A stretch of 64,000 bases of DNA from Rhodococcus sp. 14-2483-1-2 (GTDB taxonomy: Bacteria; Actinomycetota; Actinomycetes; Mycobacteriales; Mycobacteriaceae), in the NCBI RefSeq assembly GCF_002259405.1, contig NZ_NPFW01000013.1, positions 372,001 through 436,000 on the forward strand, given 5' to 3'. This document shows, piece by piece, positions 34,260 to 43,377 of this stretch (within the stretch, counting starts at the first letter, position 1; each line of letters begins with the position of its first letter). The translations under genes were made by a program, and so were the position numbers. The notes below the pieces were generated by a model, which was given only the letters and a program-made list of their open reading frames with translations, made no database searches and was not told where the DNA came from.

Positions 34260-35597
34260 CTACGGCAACGACGGCAACTGCTTGTCGATCAACCATGCGT
34301 CCCACAGAGTTCGGGGGCAACCGAAGCGGGAGGCGAGGTCGGTGAAGTCCGCGGTCGCCACCGTCGAGTAGCGGTATTTGGAGGTCCATTCCTGGATCAG
34401 GCCGAAGAAGCGCTCGTCGCCGATGGTGCGTCGTAGTGCGTGCAGTGCCAGTGCACCGCGTTTGTAGACGCGGTCGTCGAAGATGCGTGCAGGCCCGGGA
34501 TCGGTGAGCTGCATGTCCATGGCCAATCCGCGCTGAATGGTGTGCGCGCGCTTGGCCTTGTCGTGAGCCGTTGCGCCGCCGGAGTTCTCGGCCCAGATCC
34601 ATTCGGAATAGCAGGCGAATCCCTCGTGCAGCCAGATGTCGGCCCACTTGCCGAGGGTCAGGGAATTGCCGAACCACTGGTGCGCCAACTCGTGCGCCAC
34701 CAGACGCTCGTAGTACCGGGAACCGGAACAGTGATTGGCACCGAAGATCGACAGCCCCTGCGCCTCGATCGGAATCTCCAGATCGTCGTCGGTCACCACC
34801 ACGGTGTACGACGCGAAAGGGTAAGGGCCGTAGAGCCGTACGAAAGTGTCCATCATCTGCGGCTGTCGACCGAAGTCGTGATCGAACTGCGTTCGCAGGC
34901 GCGGCGGAGTGATGGCCTTCATCGGCACCGGCCCCGGGCTGACGATGCGATGCTCGTACGGACCGATCTGGATGGTCGCGAGGTAGCTGGCCATCGGCTC
35001 GGGCTGCTCGTACACCCACGTGGTGCGGCTGGCGCGAGTCTGCTTGCGCACCAACGTTCCGTTGGCCACCGCGTAGTACGGGGAATCGGTGGTGATGGTG
35101 ATGCCGTAGCTGGCCTTGGACACCGGATGGTCGTCGCACGGGAACCACGACGCAGCGCCGTTGGGTTGGCTGGCGACGAGCGAGCCTTCGGTGAGCTCCT
35201 CCCAGCCGACCTCACCCCACAAACCGTTGATGGGCTTGGGAGTTCCGCCGTACGCGACCGTCACCACCAGTGCCGCGCCCGACGCGATGGGCTTGGCCGG
35301 GGTGATCTTCAGCTTGCCGCGCTGGTGGCTGAACTTCACCGAGCGTGAGCCGTTGACCGACACCTTCGACACGTTCATCGCCGGACCTAGATCGAGCGCG
35401 AACTTCGACACCGTTGCGGTCGTGACCGCGGTGACCTTCGCCTTACCCACCAGCCGGTTGCTCTCGACCTTGTACTCGAGGTCGAGTTCGTAGCGCGAGA
35501 CGCGATAGCCGCGGTTACCGTTCTGCGGGAGATACGTATCGATCGGATTGTCACTGGAGTCGACGTCGAACACCGGTGCCACGAGCCTGTCCGGCAC
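34260..35597 (-). CDS. M1-family zinc metallopeptidase (short form)
   Basis: 445-residue gluzincin aminopeptidase. Zinc ligands are H302 and H306 of HELAHQWFGN and E325 of WLHEGF; E303 is the catalytic base. The substrate-binding strand, GAMEN in long M1 enzymes, reads EIPIEAQG here. It contains the N-terminal beta domain and the catalytic domain but not the large C-terminal helical domain of the 860-residue PepN type. There is no signal peptide, so it is cytosolic. GTG 35597 is 6 bases after the synthetase stop, so it is co-transcribed with the Pls/PosA-like gene and may process its product. Confidence 0.9.
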   Translation of the reverse strand: MPDRLVAPVFDVDSSDNPIDTYLPQNGNRGYRVSRYELDLEYKVESNRLVGKAKVTAVTTATVSKFALDLGPAMNVSKVSVNGSRSVKFSHQRGKLKITPAKPIASGAALVVTVAYGGTPKPINGLWGEVGWEELTEGSLVASQPNGAASWFPCDDHPVSKASYGITITTDSPYYAVANGTLVRKQTRASRTTWVYEQPEPMASYLATIQIGPYEHRIVSPGPVPMKAITPPRLRTQFDHDFGRQPQMMDTFVRLYGPYPFASYTVVVTDDDLEIPIEAQGLSIFGANHCSGSRYYERLVAHELAHQWFGNSLTLGKWADIWLHEGFACYSEWIWAENSGGATAHDKAKRAHTIQRGLAMDMQLTDPGPARIFDDRVYKRGALALHALRRTIGDERFFGLIQEWTSKYRYSTVATADFTDLASRFGCPRTLWDAWLIDKQLPSLP

Positions 35598-35603
35598 GGT
35601 AGA

Positions 35604-38600
35604 TCACCCCTCGTTTCGGTCGTCGCGAATACGCGGAAAGGGATCACCCTTGGCCCACGGCGCGATCGGATTGCCCTGCCAACGAGTATGCGCGGGAACC
35701 GTATCGCCGCGCATCACCAGAGAGGCAGGCCCCACCGTCGCACCATCACCTATACCCGATGCAGGCAGCGCGACACAGTGTGGTCCCAGTGTTGCGCCTC
35801 TGCCGAGATCGACCGTGTCCATGGACATGATCCGATCATGGAACAGGTGCGTCTGCACAACGCACCCTCGGTTGACCGTCGCACCGTCGGCCAACGTCAC
35901 CAGATCGGCCTCGGGAAGCCAGTACGTCTCACACCAGACGCCACGGCCGATGTCCGCACCGAGCCACCTCAACCACATGTTCAGCACCGCGGTGCCCTCG
36001 GCGGCGCGCGCGAACCAGGGCGCGGCAACGGTCTCGACGAACGTGTCTGCCACCTCGTTGCGCCACACGAACGAACTCCACAGCGGATGATCGGTCTTGC
36101 CGATCCGGCCCACCCACAACCACTTCGCCAACGCCGACACCGCCGCGGCCACGAAACCGGCGACGAGCAGGACGACGCCACTGAGCAGTGCCGCCAACCA
36201 GTACCCGACGGCGTCGGCGAGCGCGGTGAGCGCGAACAGCACTCCGAGCCCGATGCCGAAGGTCACGACGACGGGGAGCAGTCGACAGGTCTCGACGAAC
36301 GCCCGGGCGACCTTCAGCTTCCGCGGCGGATCGAACGTGCGCGACGAGTCCGCGCTACCGGCGGCCCGGCGCAGCCGCACCGGCGGACTACCGAGCCACG
36401 ACGAGCCGGACTTCGCCTTGTCCGGCGTGGCGGACAGAACGGCGACGAGCCCGTTCTTCGGCACGGTTCGTCCCGGCCCGGTCATGCCGGAGTTGCCGAG
36501 GAACGCCCGCTTGCCCACCTTGGCGTCGCCCAGATGCATCCAGCCGCCGCCGAGTTCGTAGCTGGCGACCATGGTGTCGTCGGCGAGGAACGCGCCGTCG
36601 GCGACGGTGGTGAACTTGGGGATCATCAGCACCGTCGACGCCTCGACGTCCTTGCCGATCTTCGCGCCGAGGAGTCGGAGCCAATGCGGCGTCAGCAGAG
36701 ATGCGTAGAGCGGGAACAGGAAGGTGCGCGCGGAGTCCATCAGGCGTTCGGTGGCCCACACCTGCCAGCCGATGCGGCTGCGCACCGGGTGGTAGCCGCC
36801 GACGAGTCCGATGCTGAGCAACCGCACCGCAACGACGGTGATCACCGCGAACACCGCCAACGACACCAACGTCGCGACGGGCAACATCACCAGACCACGT
36901 TCGAAGGCGTCGAGCACGGAGTCCGCGGTGTGAATCCACCAGCCCATCAGCACCAGGCTGACACCGATCGAGAACAGTGCCATGCCGGACAGGAACAGCG
37001 ATGCGACGCCGTACGCGAACACCCACTTCGTCGCGCGTGGCGGCGTTTCCGCGGGCCACGGATGATCGGCCTTGCCTACCTTCTGAGCAGGCGAACCGGA
37101 CCACATCTGCCCGGCCTTGACCCGTCCGACGACGGCGGATCCCGCGGTGACGACGGCGTTCTTGCCGACCTTGGTGCCGGGCAAGAGTGTCGAGCGGGCA
37201 CCGACGGTGGCACCGGCACCGATCTCGACGCCGCCGATGTAGACGAGATCTCCGTCGATCCAATGCCCGGACAGATCCACCTCGGGCTCGATGGAGCAGC
37301 CGTCGCCCAGCTCGAGCATGCCGGTGACCGGCGGCATCGTGTGCAGGTCGACGCCCTTGCCGATCTTGGCTCCCAGAGCGCGCGCGTAGTAGACCATCCA
37401 CGGGGCGCCCGAGAGGTTGGACGCACCGCTGGCATCGGTCAATCGTGTTGCTGCCCACAGTCTTATGTGCATGCTCCCGCCGCGTCGATACGCGCCGGGT
37501 TTCAGCCCGGCCAACAGGATGCGAGATCCGATCACCGAGATCGCCATGCGGCCGACCGGAGTGATGAACAGAATGAATGCCACGAGCACCCACCACCACG
37601 ACAGCGTCGGAGCCCACGGCACGTCGCCGAACCAGGACATGACGTTGAACAGCAGCCCGAGCCAGGTGACCCACTGCAATCCGGTGAGGGTGGTCAACGG
37701 AACCGTTGCCGCGATCTGCGCCCATTGCGCGGTGCGTGACGTCGGGGCGACCTCACGAGGAATGGCCTCGACGACAGGCTTCAGATCGTCGAGATACTGC
37801 GCCAGCGAACCCAGCCGCGGATGGTCGTAGAGCTGCGCGACGGTGATCTCGGGGAACCGCTCGCGCAACGCGGTCACCAACTGAGCGGCCGAGAGCGAAC
37901 CGCCGCCGTTGGCGAAGAAATCGGCGTTCTCGTCGGAAACCTGGGCGCCGAGGATGTTGGTCCACAGCTCCGCCACCCACCCCGCCGTCCCGCCGAGCGA
38001 GGATGCCCCCGCCATGCCGGGCAGGGGCCACGGCAGGGCATTGCGGTCGACCTTTCCCGAGGTGCGCGTGGGCATCTCGTCCACCAGCGCGAGCCGGGGG
38101 ACCAGCGCTGCAGGCAACTGCTCGGCCAGCAATTCGCGAGCGGCTTCGAGGTCGAAATCGGGGTTGGTGCTGGCGAGATATCCGACGAGCACCGAGTTGC
38201 CGGCCGCCGTCTTGCGGATGGCGGCCGCCGCACCGCCGACGCCCGGAAGTGCTTGCAGCGCATTGTCTATCTCACCGAGCTCGATGCGTCGACCGCCGAG
38301 CTTGACCTGATCGTCGGCGCGACCCTGGAACAGCAGACCTTCGAGCTCGAGCTTGACCAGATCGCCGCTGCGATACGCCCGGTCCCACCCGAGGGACGGC
38401 ATGGGGGCGTACTTCTCGGCGTCCTTGGCCGGGTCGAGATACCGAGCGAGTCCGACACCGCCGATGACCAACTCACCGATTTCGCCGACCTGCACCGGGG
38501 TGCCGGAGCCGTCGACCACAGCCAGGTCCCACCCGTCGAGGGGCAATCCGATGCGGACGGGCCCCTTCCCGTCCATGATCGCCGCGCACGCGACGACCGT

Positions 38601-39584
38601 CGCCTCGGTGGGGCCGTACGTGTTCCAGACCTCACGGCCTTCGACGGCGAGCCGCTCGGCCAGCTCCGGCGGGCAGGCCTCGCCACCGAAGATGAGCAGC
38701 CGCACCGCTTCCAGCGCCACCGCGGGCCACAGCGACGCCAGCGTCGGCACCGTCGAGACGACACTGATGTCGCGGGAGACGAGCCACGGACCCAGATCGA
38801 AACCGGACCGAACCAACGACCTGGGCGCGGGAACCAGACACGCACCGTGCCGCCACGCGAGCCACATCTCCTCGCACGACGCGTCGAACGCCACCGACAG
38901 TCCGGCCAGCACTCGATCGCCCGGACCGAGCGGGTCCTTCTGCAGAAACATGCGGGCCTCGGCGTCGACGAACGCCGCCGCATTGCGATGACTGACCGCA
39001 ACGCCCTTGGGAGTGCCGGTCGAACCCGAGGTGAAGATGACCCACGCGTCGTCCTCCGGGGTGGGCAGTCCGGCATTGCGTTCGGGGAGGTCGTGCTGAG
39101 GAACGTCCTGTTTGGGGGCAGTACCTGCGGCGATGCCGCCCGCAGTGACGATGGCCGTCACCTGTGCTTCGCCGAAGACCAACTCGGCGCGCTCCTCGGG
39201 ATCGTCCGCATCCACCGGCACGTACGCGGCACCGACCGCAAGGATCGACAAGATCGCGACATAGAGGGAGAAGGAACCCGACGGCATGCGGATGCCGACG
39301 CGATCGCCGCGCCTGACGCCGGCATCGGCGAGCCACTTCGCGCCCTCGGCGATGTCGTCCAACAACTCCGAATAGCTGACCGACACGGCACCGTCGTCGA
39401 TGGCGGGGGCGTCGGGAAAACGATCGGCGGTGTCACGGAGAACGTCGATGAGCGTCCGGGCGGGAGGGGCGAGAGACGAGCGAAGAAACTCCGCCGGTGC
39501 AGGCGCGACATCCGCGCTCGAACCCGGCAGATCGTTCTCTTGATGCACAGACAACCGGGCGCCCTTCTCGTTTCTTCTCGACAT
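35604..39584 (-). CDS. Pls/PosA-type non-ribosomal peptide synthetase with membrane acyltransferase-like tail
   Basis: 1326-residue multidomain enzyme. Residues about 45-500 are an adenylation domain (WVIFTSGSTGTPKGVAVSH, NTYGPTEATVVAC, SGKVDRNALP). Residues about 515-590 are a carrier domain with the phosphopantetheine serine in FANGGGSLSAAQLV. The rest, the NRPS-terminal domain TIGR02353, holds several transmembrane helices alternating with left-handed beta-helix hexapeptide repeats (IGKGVDLHTMPPVTGMLELG). It has no condensation or thioesterase domain. Relatives include poly-lysine synthetase-like proteins that make isopeptide polymers; most family members have unknown products. Amino acid choice cannot be read safely. 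Confidence 0.88.
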   Translation of the reverse strand: MSRRNEKGARLSVHQENDLPGSSADVAPAPAEFLRSSLAPPARTLIDVLRDTADRFPDAPAIDDGAVSVSYSELLDDIAEGAKWLADAGVRRGDRVGIRMPSGSFSLYVAILSILAVGAAYVPVDADDPEERAELVFGEAQVTAIVTAGGIAAGTAPKQDVPQHDLPERNAGLPTPEDDAWVIFTSGSTGTPKGVAVSHRNAAAFVDAEARMFLQKDPLGPGDRVLAGLSVAFDASCEEMWLAWRHGACLVPAPRSLVRSGFDLGPWLVSRDISVVSTVPTLASLWPAVALEAVRLLIFGGEACPPELAERLAVEGREVWNTYGPTEATVVACAAIMDGKGPVRIGLPLDGWDLAVVDGSGTPVQVGEIGELVIGGVGLARYLDPAKDAEKYAPMPSLGWDRAYRSGDLVKLELEGLLFQGRADDQVKLGGRRIELGEIDNALQALPGVGGAAAAIRKTAAGNSVLVGYLASTNPDFDLEAARELLAEQLPAALVPRLALVDEMPTRTSGKVDRNALPWPLPGMAGASSLGGTAGWVAELWTNILGAQVSDENADFFANGGGSLSAAQLVTALRERFPEITVAQLYDHPRLGSLAQYLDDLKPVVEAIPREVAPTSRTAQWAQIAATVPLTTLTGLQWVTWLGLLFNVMSWFGDVPWAPTLSWWWVLVAFILFITPVGRMAISVIGSRILLAGLKPGAYRRGGSMHIRLWAATRLTDASGASNLSGAPWMVYYARALGAKIGKGVDLHTMPPVTGMLELGDGCSIEPEVDLSGHWIDGDLVYIGGVEIGAGATVGARSTLLPGTKVGKNAVVTAGSAVVGRVKAGQMWSGSPAQKVGKADHPWPAETPPRATKWVFAYGVASLFLSGMALFSIGVSLVLMGWWIHTADSVLDAFERGLVMLPVATLVSLAVFAVITVVAVRLLSIGLVGGYHPVRSRIGWQVWATERLMDSARTFLFPLYASLLTPHWLRLLGAKIGKDVEASTVLMIPKFTTVADGAFLADDTMVASYELGGGWMHLGDAKVGKRAFLGNSGMTGPGRTVPKNGLVAVLSATPDKAKSGSSWLGSPPVRLRRAAGSADSSRTFDPPRKLKVARAFVETCRLLPVVVTFGIGLGVLFALTALADAVGYWLAALLSGVVLLVAGFVAAAVSALAKWLWVGRIGKTDHPLWSSFVWRNEVADTFVETVAAPWFARAAEGTAVLNMWLRWLGADIGRGVWCETYWLPEADLVTLADGATVNRGCVVQTHLFHDRIMSMDTVDLGRGATLGPHCVALPASGIGDGATVGPASLVMRGDTVPAHTRWQGNPIAPWAKGDPFPRIRDDRNEG

Positions 39585-39914
39585 GACTCTGTGGTGCTGG
39601 CGAGCAGCAGCGCCGTTGGTTATCTCACGTTCTGTTTGCCAGCAGGTGAACGAGCGCGCCTTCCCACCGCGGGAATCCTACTGCTGCCCACGGGCGAGTT
39701 CCGGCTTGACAAAACCGCAGCGAGTTTGCGAATGTCTTCCCACGGTCACGAGTACCAGCATCAAGCCCCGGCTCGCTGGTCGGCAACCCTCCTCCGCGGT
39801 GGGGTGCTCCGGGTGACGACCAGGCTGACGCCGGAAAACCGGCGCGGCAAGCGCGGACTCGTTCACGAACTCCTTTCGGTTGCGGGTCCCTCGAACGTGA
39901 GGGCTTGATCTGTC
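39585..39914 (+). promoter_or_regulatory. 330-base divergent region: promoter and riboswitch leader
   Basis: No protein gene is supported here. A TTGACA at 39706-39711 is a consensus -35 with only a weak -10 (around 39728-39735). The rest of the right half is a structured leader: the SAM-IV-like aptamer and then a hairpin of CCCTC (39888-39892) with GAGGG (39899-39903), where GAGGG is the probable ribosome site of the gene at 39915. Confidence 0.6.
39744..39862 (+). ncRNA. SAM-IV-like riboswitch
   Basis: The stretch from GGTCACGAGTACCAGC to GGGTGACGACCAGG, with internal CAAGCCCCGGCT, GGTCGGCAACCCTCC and CCGCGGTGGGGTGC, matches my memory of the actinobacterial SAM-IV aptamer. A GCCGGAAAACCGGC hairpin (39830-39843) follows. 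SAM-IV aptamers bind S-adenosylmethionine and repress sulfur-amino-acid genes. The right boundary is approximate. The downstream CCCTC/GAGGG hairpin covering the ribosome site suggests control of translation. Confidence 0.8.
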
Positions 39915-41246
39915 ATGACATCTGTACTTTCCCGCCCCTGTGCTCCTTTTGCCCCTGTTTCGGGCACGGATCTACAGGTACCGCTGGTGCAGGGCGGCAC
40001 CTGCACGTATGCCAATTTCGATTACGCGGCCAGCGCACCGGCTCTGGCGGCGGTGACCGATCGGATCGCGGAACTGCTGCCGTTCTACTCGAGTGTCCAT
40101 CGCGGTGCCGGCTACGCCTCCCGGGTCTCGACGGCTGCATACGAGAAGGCTCGGGTGACCGTCGCCGATTTTGTTGGTGCGCACAAGGATTCGGTGGTGG
40201 TGTTCACGCGGAACACCACCGACTCGCTGAACCTGCTGGCCGCATGCGTGCCGGGCGACACCGTAGTACTCGATATCGAGCACCACGCGAACCTGCTTCC
40301 GTGGCGTGACCGAAGAGTGGTGGTTGCTGCGTCGACCCTGGCCGAGACCATCGAGCGTCTCGACGCCGAACTCGCGGCGAAACCTGCTGCGCTGCTGGCG
40401 ATCACGGGCGCATCGAACGTCACCGGTGAAGTTCTGCCGATTGCGGAACTCGCGGCACTGGCGCACCGGCACGGCGCGCGGATCGCGGTGGACGGTGCTC
40501 AGCTGGTTCCGCATCGTCGGGTCGACATCGGCGCACTCGGCGTGGACTACCTCGCGTTCTCGGGACACAAGCTCTACGCCCCGTTCGGCGCGGGAGTGCT
40601 TGTGGGCGCACGTGATTGGTTGGATCTCGGTGAGCCACACCTGGCCGGCGGTGGCGCGGTACGCAGCGTGGGCCTCGACCACACCGAGTGGGCTCCGGCA
40701 CCGCAGCGGCACGAGGCGGGCACACCCAACGTGCTCGGCGTTGCCGCCTTGGCTGCGGCCTGCGAGGCCATTGCCGGATTCGACGATGCCGAGTTGCAGG
40801 CGCAAGAGAGGGATCTGTCGTCCCGCTTGCGCGACGGGCTGGCCGCACTGGACGGTGTCGAGCAACTCGAGGTGTGGGCCGATGCACCCGACAGTGTCGG
40901 CATCGTCACCTTCACCGTCGCCGGACGCGACCCCGGTGAGGTCGCTGCATACCTCTCCGCCGAACACGGCATCGGTGTGCGCGACGGAAAGTTCTGCGCA
41001 CACCCACTGCTGAGCAGGCTGGGGCACGCGGCCGGAGCGGTTCGGGCCAGCATCGGACTCGGCAGCTCGTCCGCCGATGTGGACCGACTCGTCGACGCAC
41101 TCGCCGCCCTGGTCGAGTCGGGACCGAACTGGCACTACGCGGAGGACGCCGGCTGGTGGAACCCCGTACCCGACCCGCGACCCTTCCCCGAGCTGGCCGA
41201 CGGAGCCGCCGGGGTTGGATCCCCGTGCACCCCTGCAGACAGTTAG
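39915..41246 (+). CDS. SufS-like class V aminotransferase / cysteine desulfurase
   Basis: 443-residue PLP enzyme of fold type I. The PLP lysine is K219 in FSGHKLYAPFGAG; the substrate arginine segment is RHEAGTPN; the catalytic cysteine position is C361 in RDGKFCAHPLL, as in SufS/CsdA enzymes that take sulfur from cysteine. A C-terminal extension of about 40 residues follows. It is preceded by a SAM-IV-like riboswitch, so it is tied to sulfur amino acid status and not to a suf operon. A cysteine/sulfoxide lyase activity is an alternative. Confidence 0.85.
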   Translation: MTSVLSRPCAPFAPVSGTDLQVPLVQGGTCTYANFDYAASAPALAAVTDRIAELLPFYSSVHRGAGYASRVSTAAYEKARVTVADFVGAHKDSVVVFTRNTTDSLNLLAACVPGDTVVLDIEHHANLLPWRDRRVVVAASTLAETIERLDAELAAKPAALLAITGASNVTGEVLPIAELAALAHRHGARIAVDGAQLVPHRRVDIGALGVDYLAFSGHKLYAPFGAGVLVGARDWLDLGEPHLAGGGAVRSVGLDHTEWAPAPQRHEAGTPNVLGVAALAAACEAIAGFDDAELQAQERDLSSRLRDGLAALDGVEQLEVWADAPDSVGIVTFTVAGRDPGEVAAYLSAEHGIGVRDGKFCAHPLLSRLGHAAGAVRASIGLGSSSADVDRLVDALAALVESGPNWHYAEDAGWWNPVPDPRPFPELADGAAGVGSPCTPADS

Positions 41247-41255
41247 CATGGCGTC

Positions 41256-41378
41256 ATGACCGTGAGTGTCGTGTGGACGGGCAACCGCCACTGGTGCAAC
41301 AGATACGTGGACCTGTGCCGCACTGCGTCCGGTTCGTGTTCGAGTTCGGCTCCGCTCCGACCGAATACCACCGACTGA
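41256..41378 (+). CDS. Cysteine-containing leader peptide (40 residues)
   Basis: Short frame starting MTVSVVWTGNRH with cysteines at 14, 21 and 28. The core RYVDLCRTASGSC matches the HVDLCRVASALC pattern of the actinobacterial putative leader peptide family found upstream of sulfur-assimilation and LLM monooxygenase genes. It ends 19 bases before the next ATG. It probably senses cysteinyl-tRNA supply or acts through its nascent chain. The family match is from memory. Confidence 0.65.
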   Translation: MTVSVVWTGNRHWCNRYVDLCRTASGSCSSSAPLRPNTTD

Positions 41379-41397
41379 AGAATCAGGACCACCACTC

Positions 41398-41898
41398 ATG
41401 TCGCACAACTTCACCCGCCTCGCCGTCGAGTTCACTGCAGGTTGGACCGAACTGACCGCCGCTCCCGAGACGGACGTAGTCCGAATCCAGGCCTCGGACT
41501 TGCGAGAATCCCAGCAACACCGGGCCCGGGTACGGGTCGAGGCAGTCGACCGCGGTGAATCCGCCGACAGCACGGCAGTGTTTCTCGACCTCGAGATCCA
41601 CATCGCGGTCGATGCCCGGACGGCCCGTCGGGAATTCGCCGCACTGGACGCACCGACCAGCCCGTCCTCGATCCGCTACGTCGGAACACCGGCGGGATTG
41701 GCCAGTCTGATCTCCGACGTCACCGCGGCCGATGTGGCCGACGGTGTGACGTTGACAGTGCTCGGCGATGTGGCTCGCCAGTCGGTTCTGATCAACAACG
41801 CAGTATTGCCGCTGCTGGAATCCCGCGGCACCCGACTTGACATCGACGTCGTCGACGCGGTCCTCGGCGCTCCGATTGCCCCGACGCTCGCATCCTGA
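41398..41898 (+). CDS. Stand-alone C-terminal half of an LLM flavin-monooxygenase-like protein
   Basis: 166-residue protein. The segments ETDVVRIQASDLRESQQHRA, VFLDLEIHIAVDARTARREF, YVGTPAGLASLISDV and NNAVLPLLESRGTR follow the order seen in the last half of luciferase-like monooxygenases linked to DLCR leader peptides. The N-terminal half that completes the TIM barrel and binds flavin is absent, and the start at ATG 41398 with AGGA nine bases upstream looks genuine. It may be a conserved remnant or a repurposed domain. Confidence is good for the gene, moderate for the relationship. Confidence 0.6.
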   Translation: MSHNFTRLAVEFTAGWTELTAAPETDVVRIQASDLRESQQHRARVRVEAVDRGESADSTAVFLDLEIHIAVDARTARREFAALDAPTSPSSIRYVGTPAGLASLISDVTAADVADGVTLTVLGDVARQSVLINNAVLPLLESRGTRLDIDVVDAVLGAPIAPTLAS

Positions 41899-41906
41899 TC
41901 AGACGG

Positions 41907-42380
41907 TCAGGTGACGTCGATCGCCAGACCTGCCGTGATGCGCACCAACTCGGTGAACGTGGACCGGAAGATCGTGTTGGTGTGACCGGCGGCCGCCCAC
42001 ACCTCGGCGTACCCGGCCAGATCCTGGTCGACGAACGTGTCCAGGTTGGTGGGGTGGCCGACCGGGGCGATCCCCCCGATCGGCTGCCCGGTGGCATGCT
42101 TGGCCGTGTCGAGAGGTGCGCGCGTCAACGTGCCGCCGAGACGCTCACCGGTGTGTTCGAGATGAACGTTGTGGGCACCGGAAACCAGTAGCAACACCGG
42201 CTCGTCGCCCAGCAGAAACACCATCGACTTCACGATCGCGCCCACCTCGACGCCCAGTGCCGCAGCAGCATCGGCGGCCGTGTGGGTGCCCTCCGGACTG
42301 TTCACCACCACCCCGTGATGACCACGTGAAATCAGAGTGTCGGCCACATGGGCTGCATTCGGATGAAGTAGCCGGGACAT
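41907..42380 (-). CDS. YbaK/EbsC-type aminoacyl-tRNA editing protein
   Basis: 157-residue single-domain protein of the YbaK/ProX superfamily, which hydrolyses mischarged aminoacyl-tRNA such as Cys- or Ala-tRNA(Pro). Key parts are VGAIVKSMVFLLGDEPVLLL with the conserved lysine, and TGQPIGGIAPVGHP, the usual GG-hairpin. Length is normal. It is single and faces the sulfur module, which is interesting because some YbaK proteins clear Cys-tRNA(Pro), but no link is shown. Confidence 0.88.
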   Translation of the reverse strand: MSRLLHPNAAHVADTLISRGHHGVVVNSPEGTHTAADAAAALGVEVGAIVKSMVFLLGDEPVLLLVSGAHNVHLEHTGERLGGTLTRAPLDTAKHATGQPIGGIAPVGHPTNLDTFVDQDLAGYAEVWAAAGHTNTIFRSTFTELVRITAGLAIDVT

Positions 42381-42407
42381 GAACCAACCCTATTGCCCCA
42401 GCCTTCT

Positions 42408-43373
42408 TTACGCAGATGTGTCGAGATCACCGAACAGTCTCAATCGCGCCATGCCGCCGTCGGGGAAGATGTCCATGCGCACCTCAGAGACCGGAGTGTC
42501 GTGGTCGAGCACGAAACGATGCCGGGTGTCCGGCTGCAGCGTCGTGCGCGGCAACAGTTCGATCCATTCGCCGTCGCCGAGGCGGCCCCGCAGCGATGCC
42601 GCACCCGGCGCGTTTCCGAGGAAGCAGGTGGTGTCGAGTTCGGCGAGAGAGATGTGCCCGGTACCGGCGAGCTGCACCTGAACCCAGTCGTTCGCGTCGT
42701 TGCGTCGACGCGAGGTCTCCCAGCCCTCACCCATCGACCGCGGGGGACCGGGGAAGAGCAGGTTGTTGGGTGAGCTGTAGAACATGTTGGAGCACGCCGA
42801 GACGTACGCGCCGTTCTCGAGGGCAGCCAGGTCGACCGGCCCGGCAGCGAGGAACTTGGGGTCGGGCTTGCCGCGGCCCAGCACCCGCAACCGCGCCACT
42901 CCGCCGTCGGGATAGATCGACAGTTTCACGTGCGTCCACCGCGCATCGGAGGCAACGGCGAACCTGTTCTCGCTGTCGCCGTTGACCGGGCTGCGCGGGA
43001 CGATGGTGGTCCATTCGGTCTGGGCGTGCAGCTCCTCCGGTGACGGAAATCCGTCGACCTCGGCGGCCTCGATCGAAATCTCCGGCGGATAGTTTCCGGT
43101 GAACCATGCGGTGTCGACGACGACCGCCGAGACGACCCCGGGCGCTCCGAGACGCACGATCGCCTCGTCGTAGCCGGCCTCGCGTCGGCGTCGCGTCTCC
43201 CACCCGTCGTAGATCTGACCCTTGTGCCCGAACGTCGCCGTCGAATAGTCGGCTTTGCCCGGCCTGACCAGATTTTCCTTCTCCGCGAACGTCTCGTCGT
43301 TCGCCCACACGACTGCGCCTCCGAGTGTGCGGACGGCGAGATCGGGCAGTGGCAACGGGAAGGTGGAGGTCAT
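42408..43373 (-). CDS. alc: Allantoicase
   Basis: 321-residue allantoicase, which splits allantoate to ureidoglycolate and urea in purine breakdown. The duplicated domain pattern is clear: KGQIYDGWETRRRREAGYDE in the first half and MGEGWETSRRRNDANDWVQV in the second, with matching PDGGVARLRVLG and PDGGMARLRLFG ends. Allantoinase and urate oxidase are not in the window, though an OHCU-decarboxylase-like gene lies about 2 kb away. It starts four bases before the membrane protein gene stop region and is probably co-transcribed with it. Confidence 0.9.
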   Translation of the reverse strand: MTSTFPLPLPDLAVRTLGGAVVWANDETFAEKENLVRPGKADYSTATFGHKGQIYDGWETRRRREAGYDEAIVRLGAPGVVSAVVVDTAWFTGNYPPEISIEAAEVDGFPSPEELHAQTEWTTIVPRSPVNGDSENRFAVASDARWTHVKLSIYPDGGVARLRVLGRGKPDPKFLAAGPVDLAALENGAYVSACSNMFYSSPNNLLFPGPPRSMGEGWETSRRRNDANDWVQVQLAGTGHISLAELDTTCFLGNAPGAASLRGRLGDGEWIELLPRTTLQPDTRHRFVLDHDTPVSEVRMDIFPDGGMARLRLFGDLDTSA

Positions 43374-43377
43374 GGGA

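Noticed and set aside
35688..37739. A 683-codon plus-strand frame across the synthetase gene
   Set aside because: It is a shadow of the minus-strand synthetase; its composition (His/Arg/Gly/Asp-rich) is typical of antisense frames.
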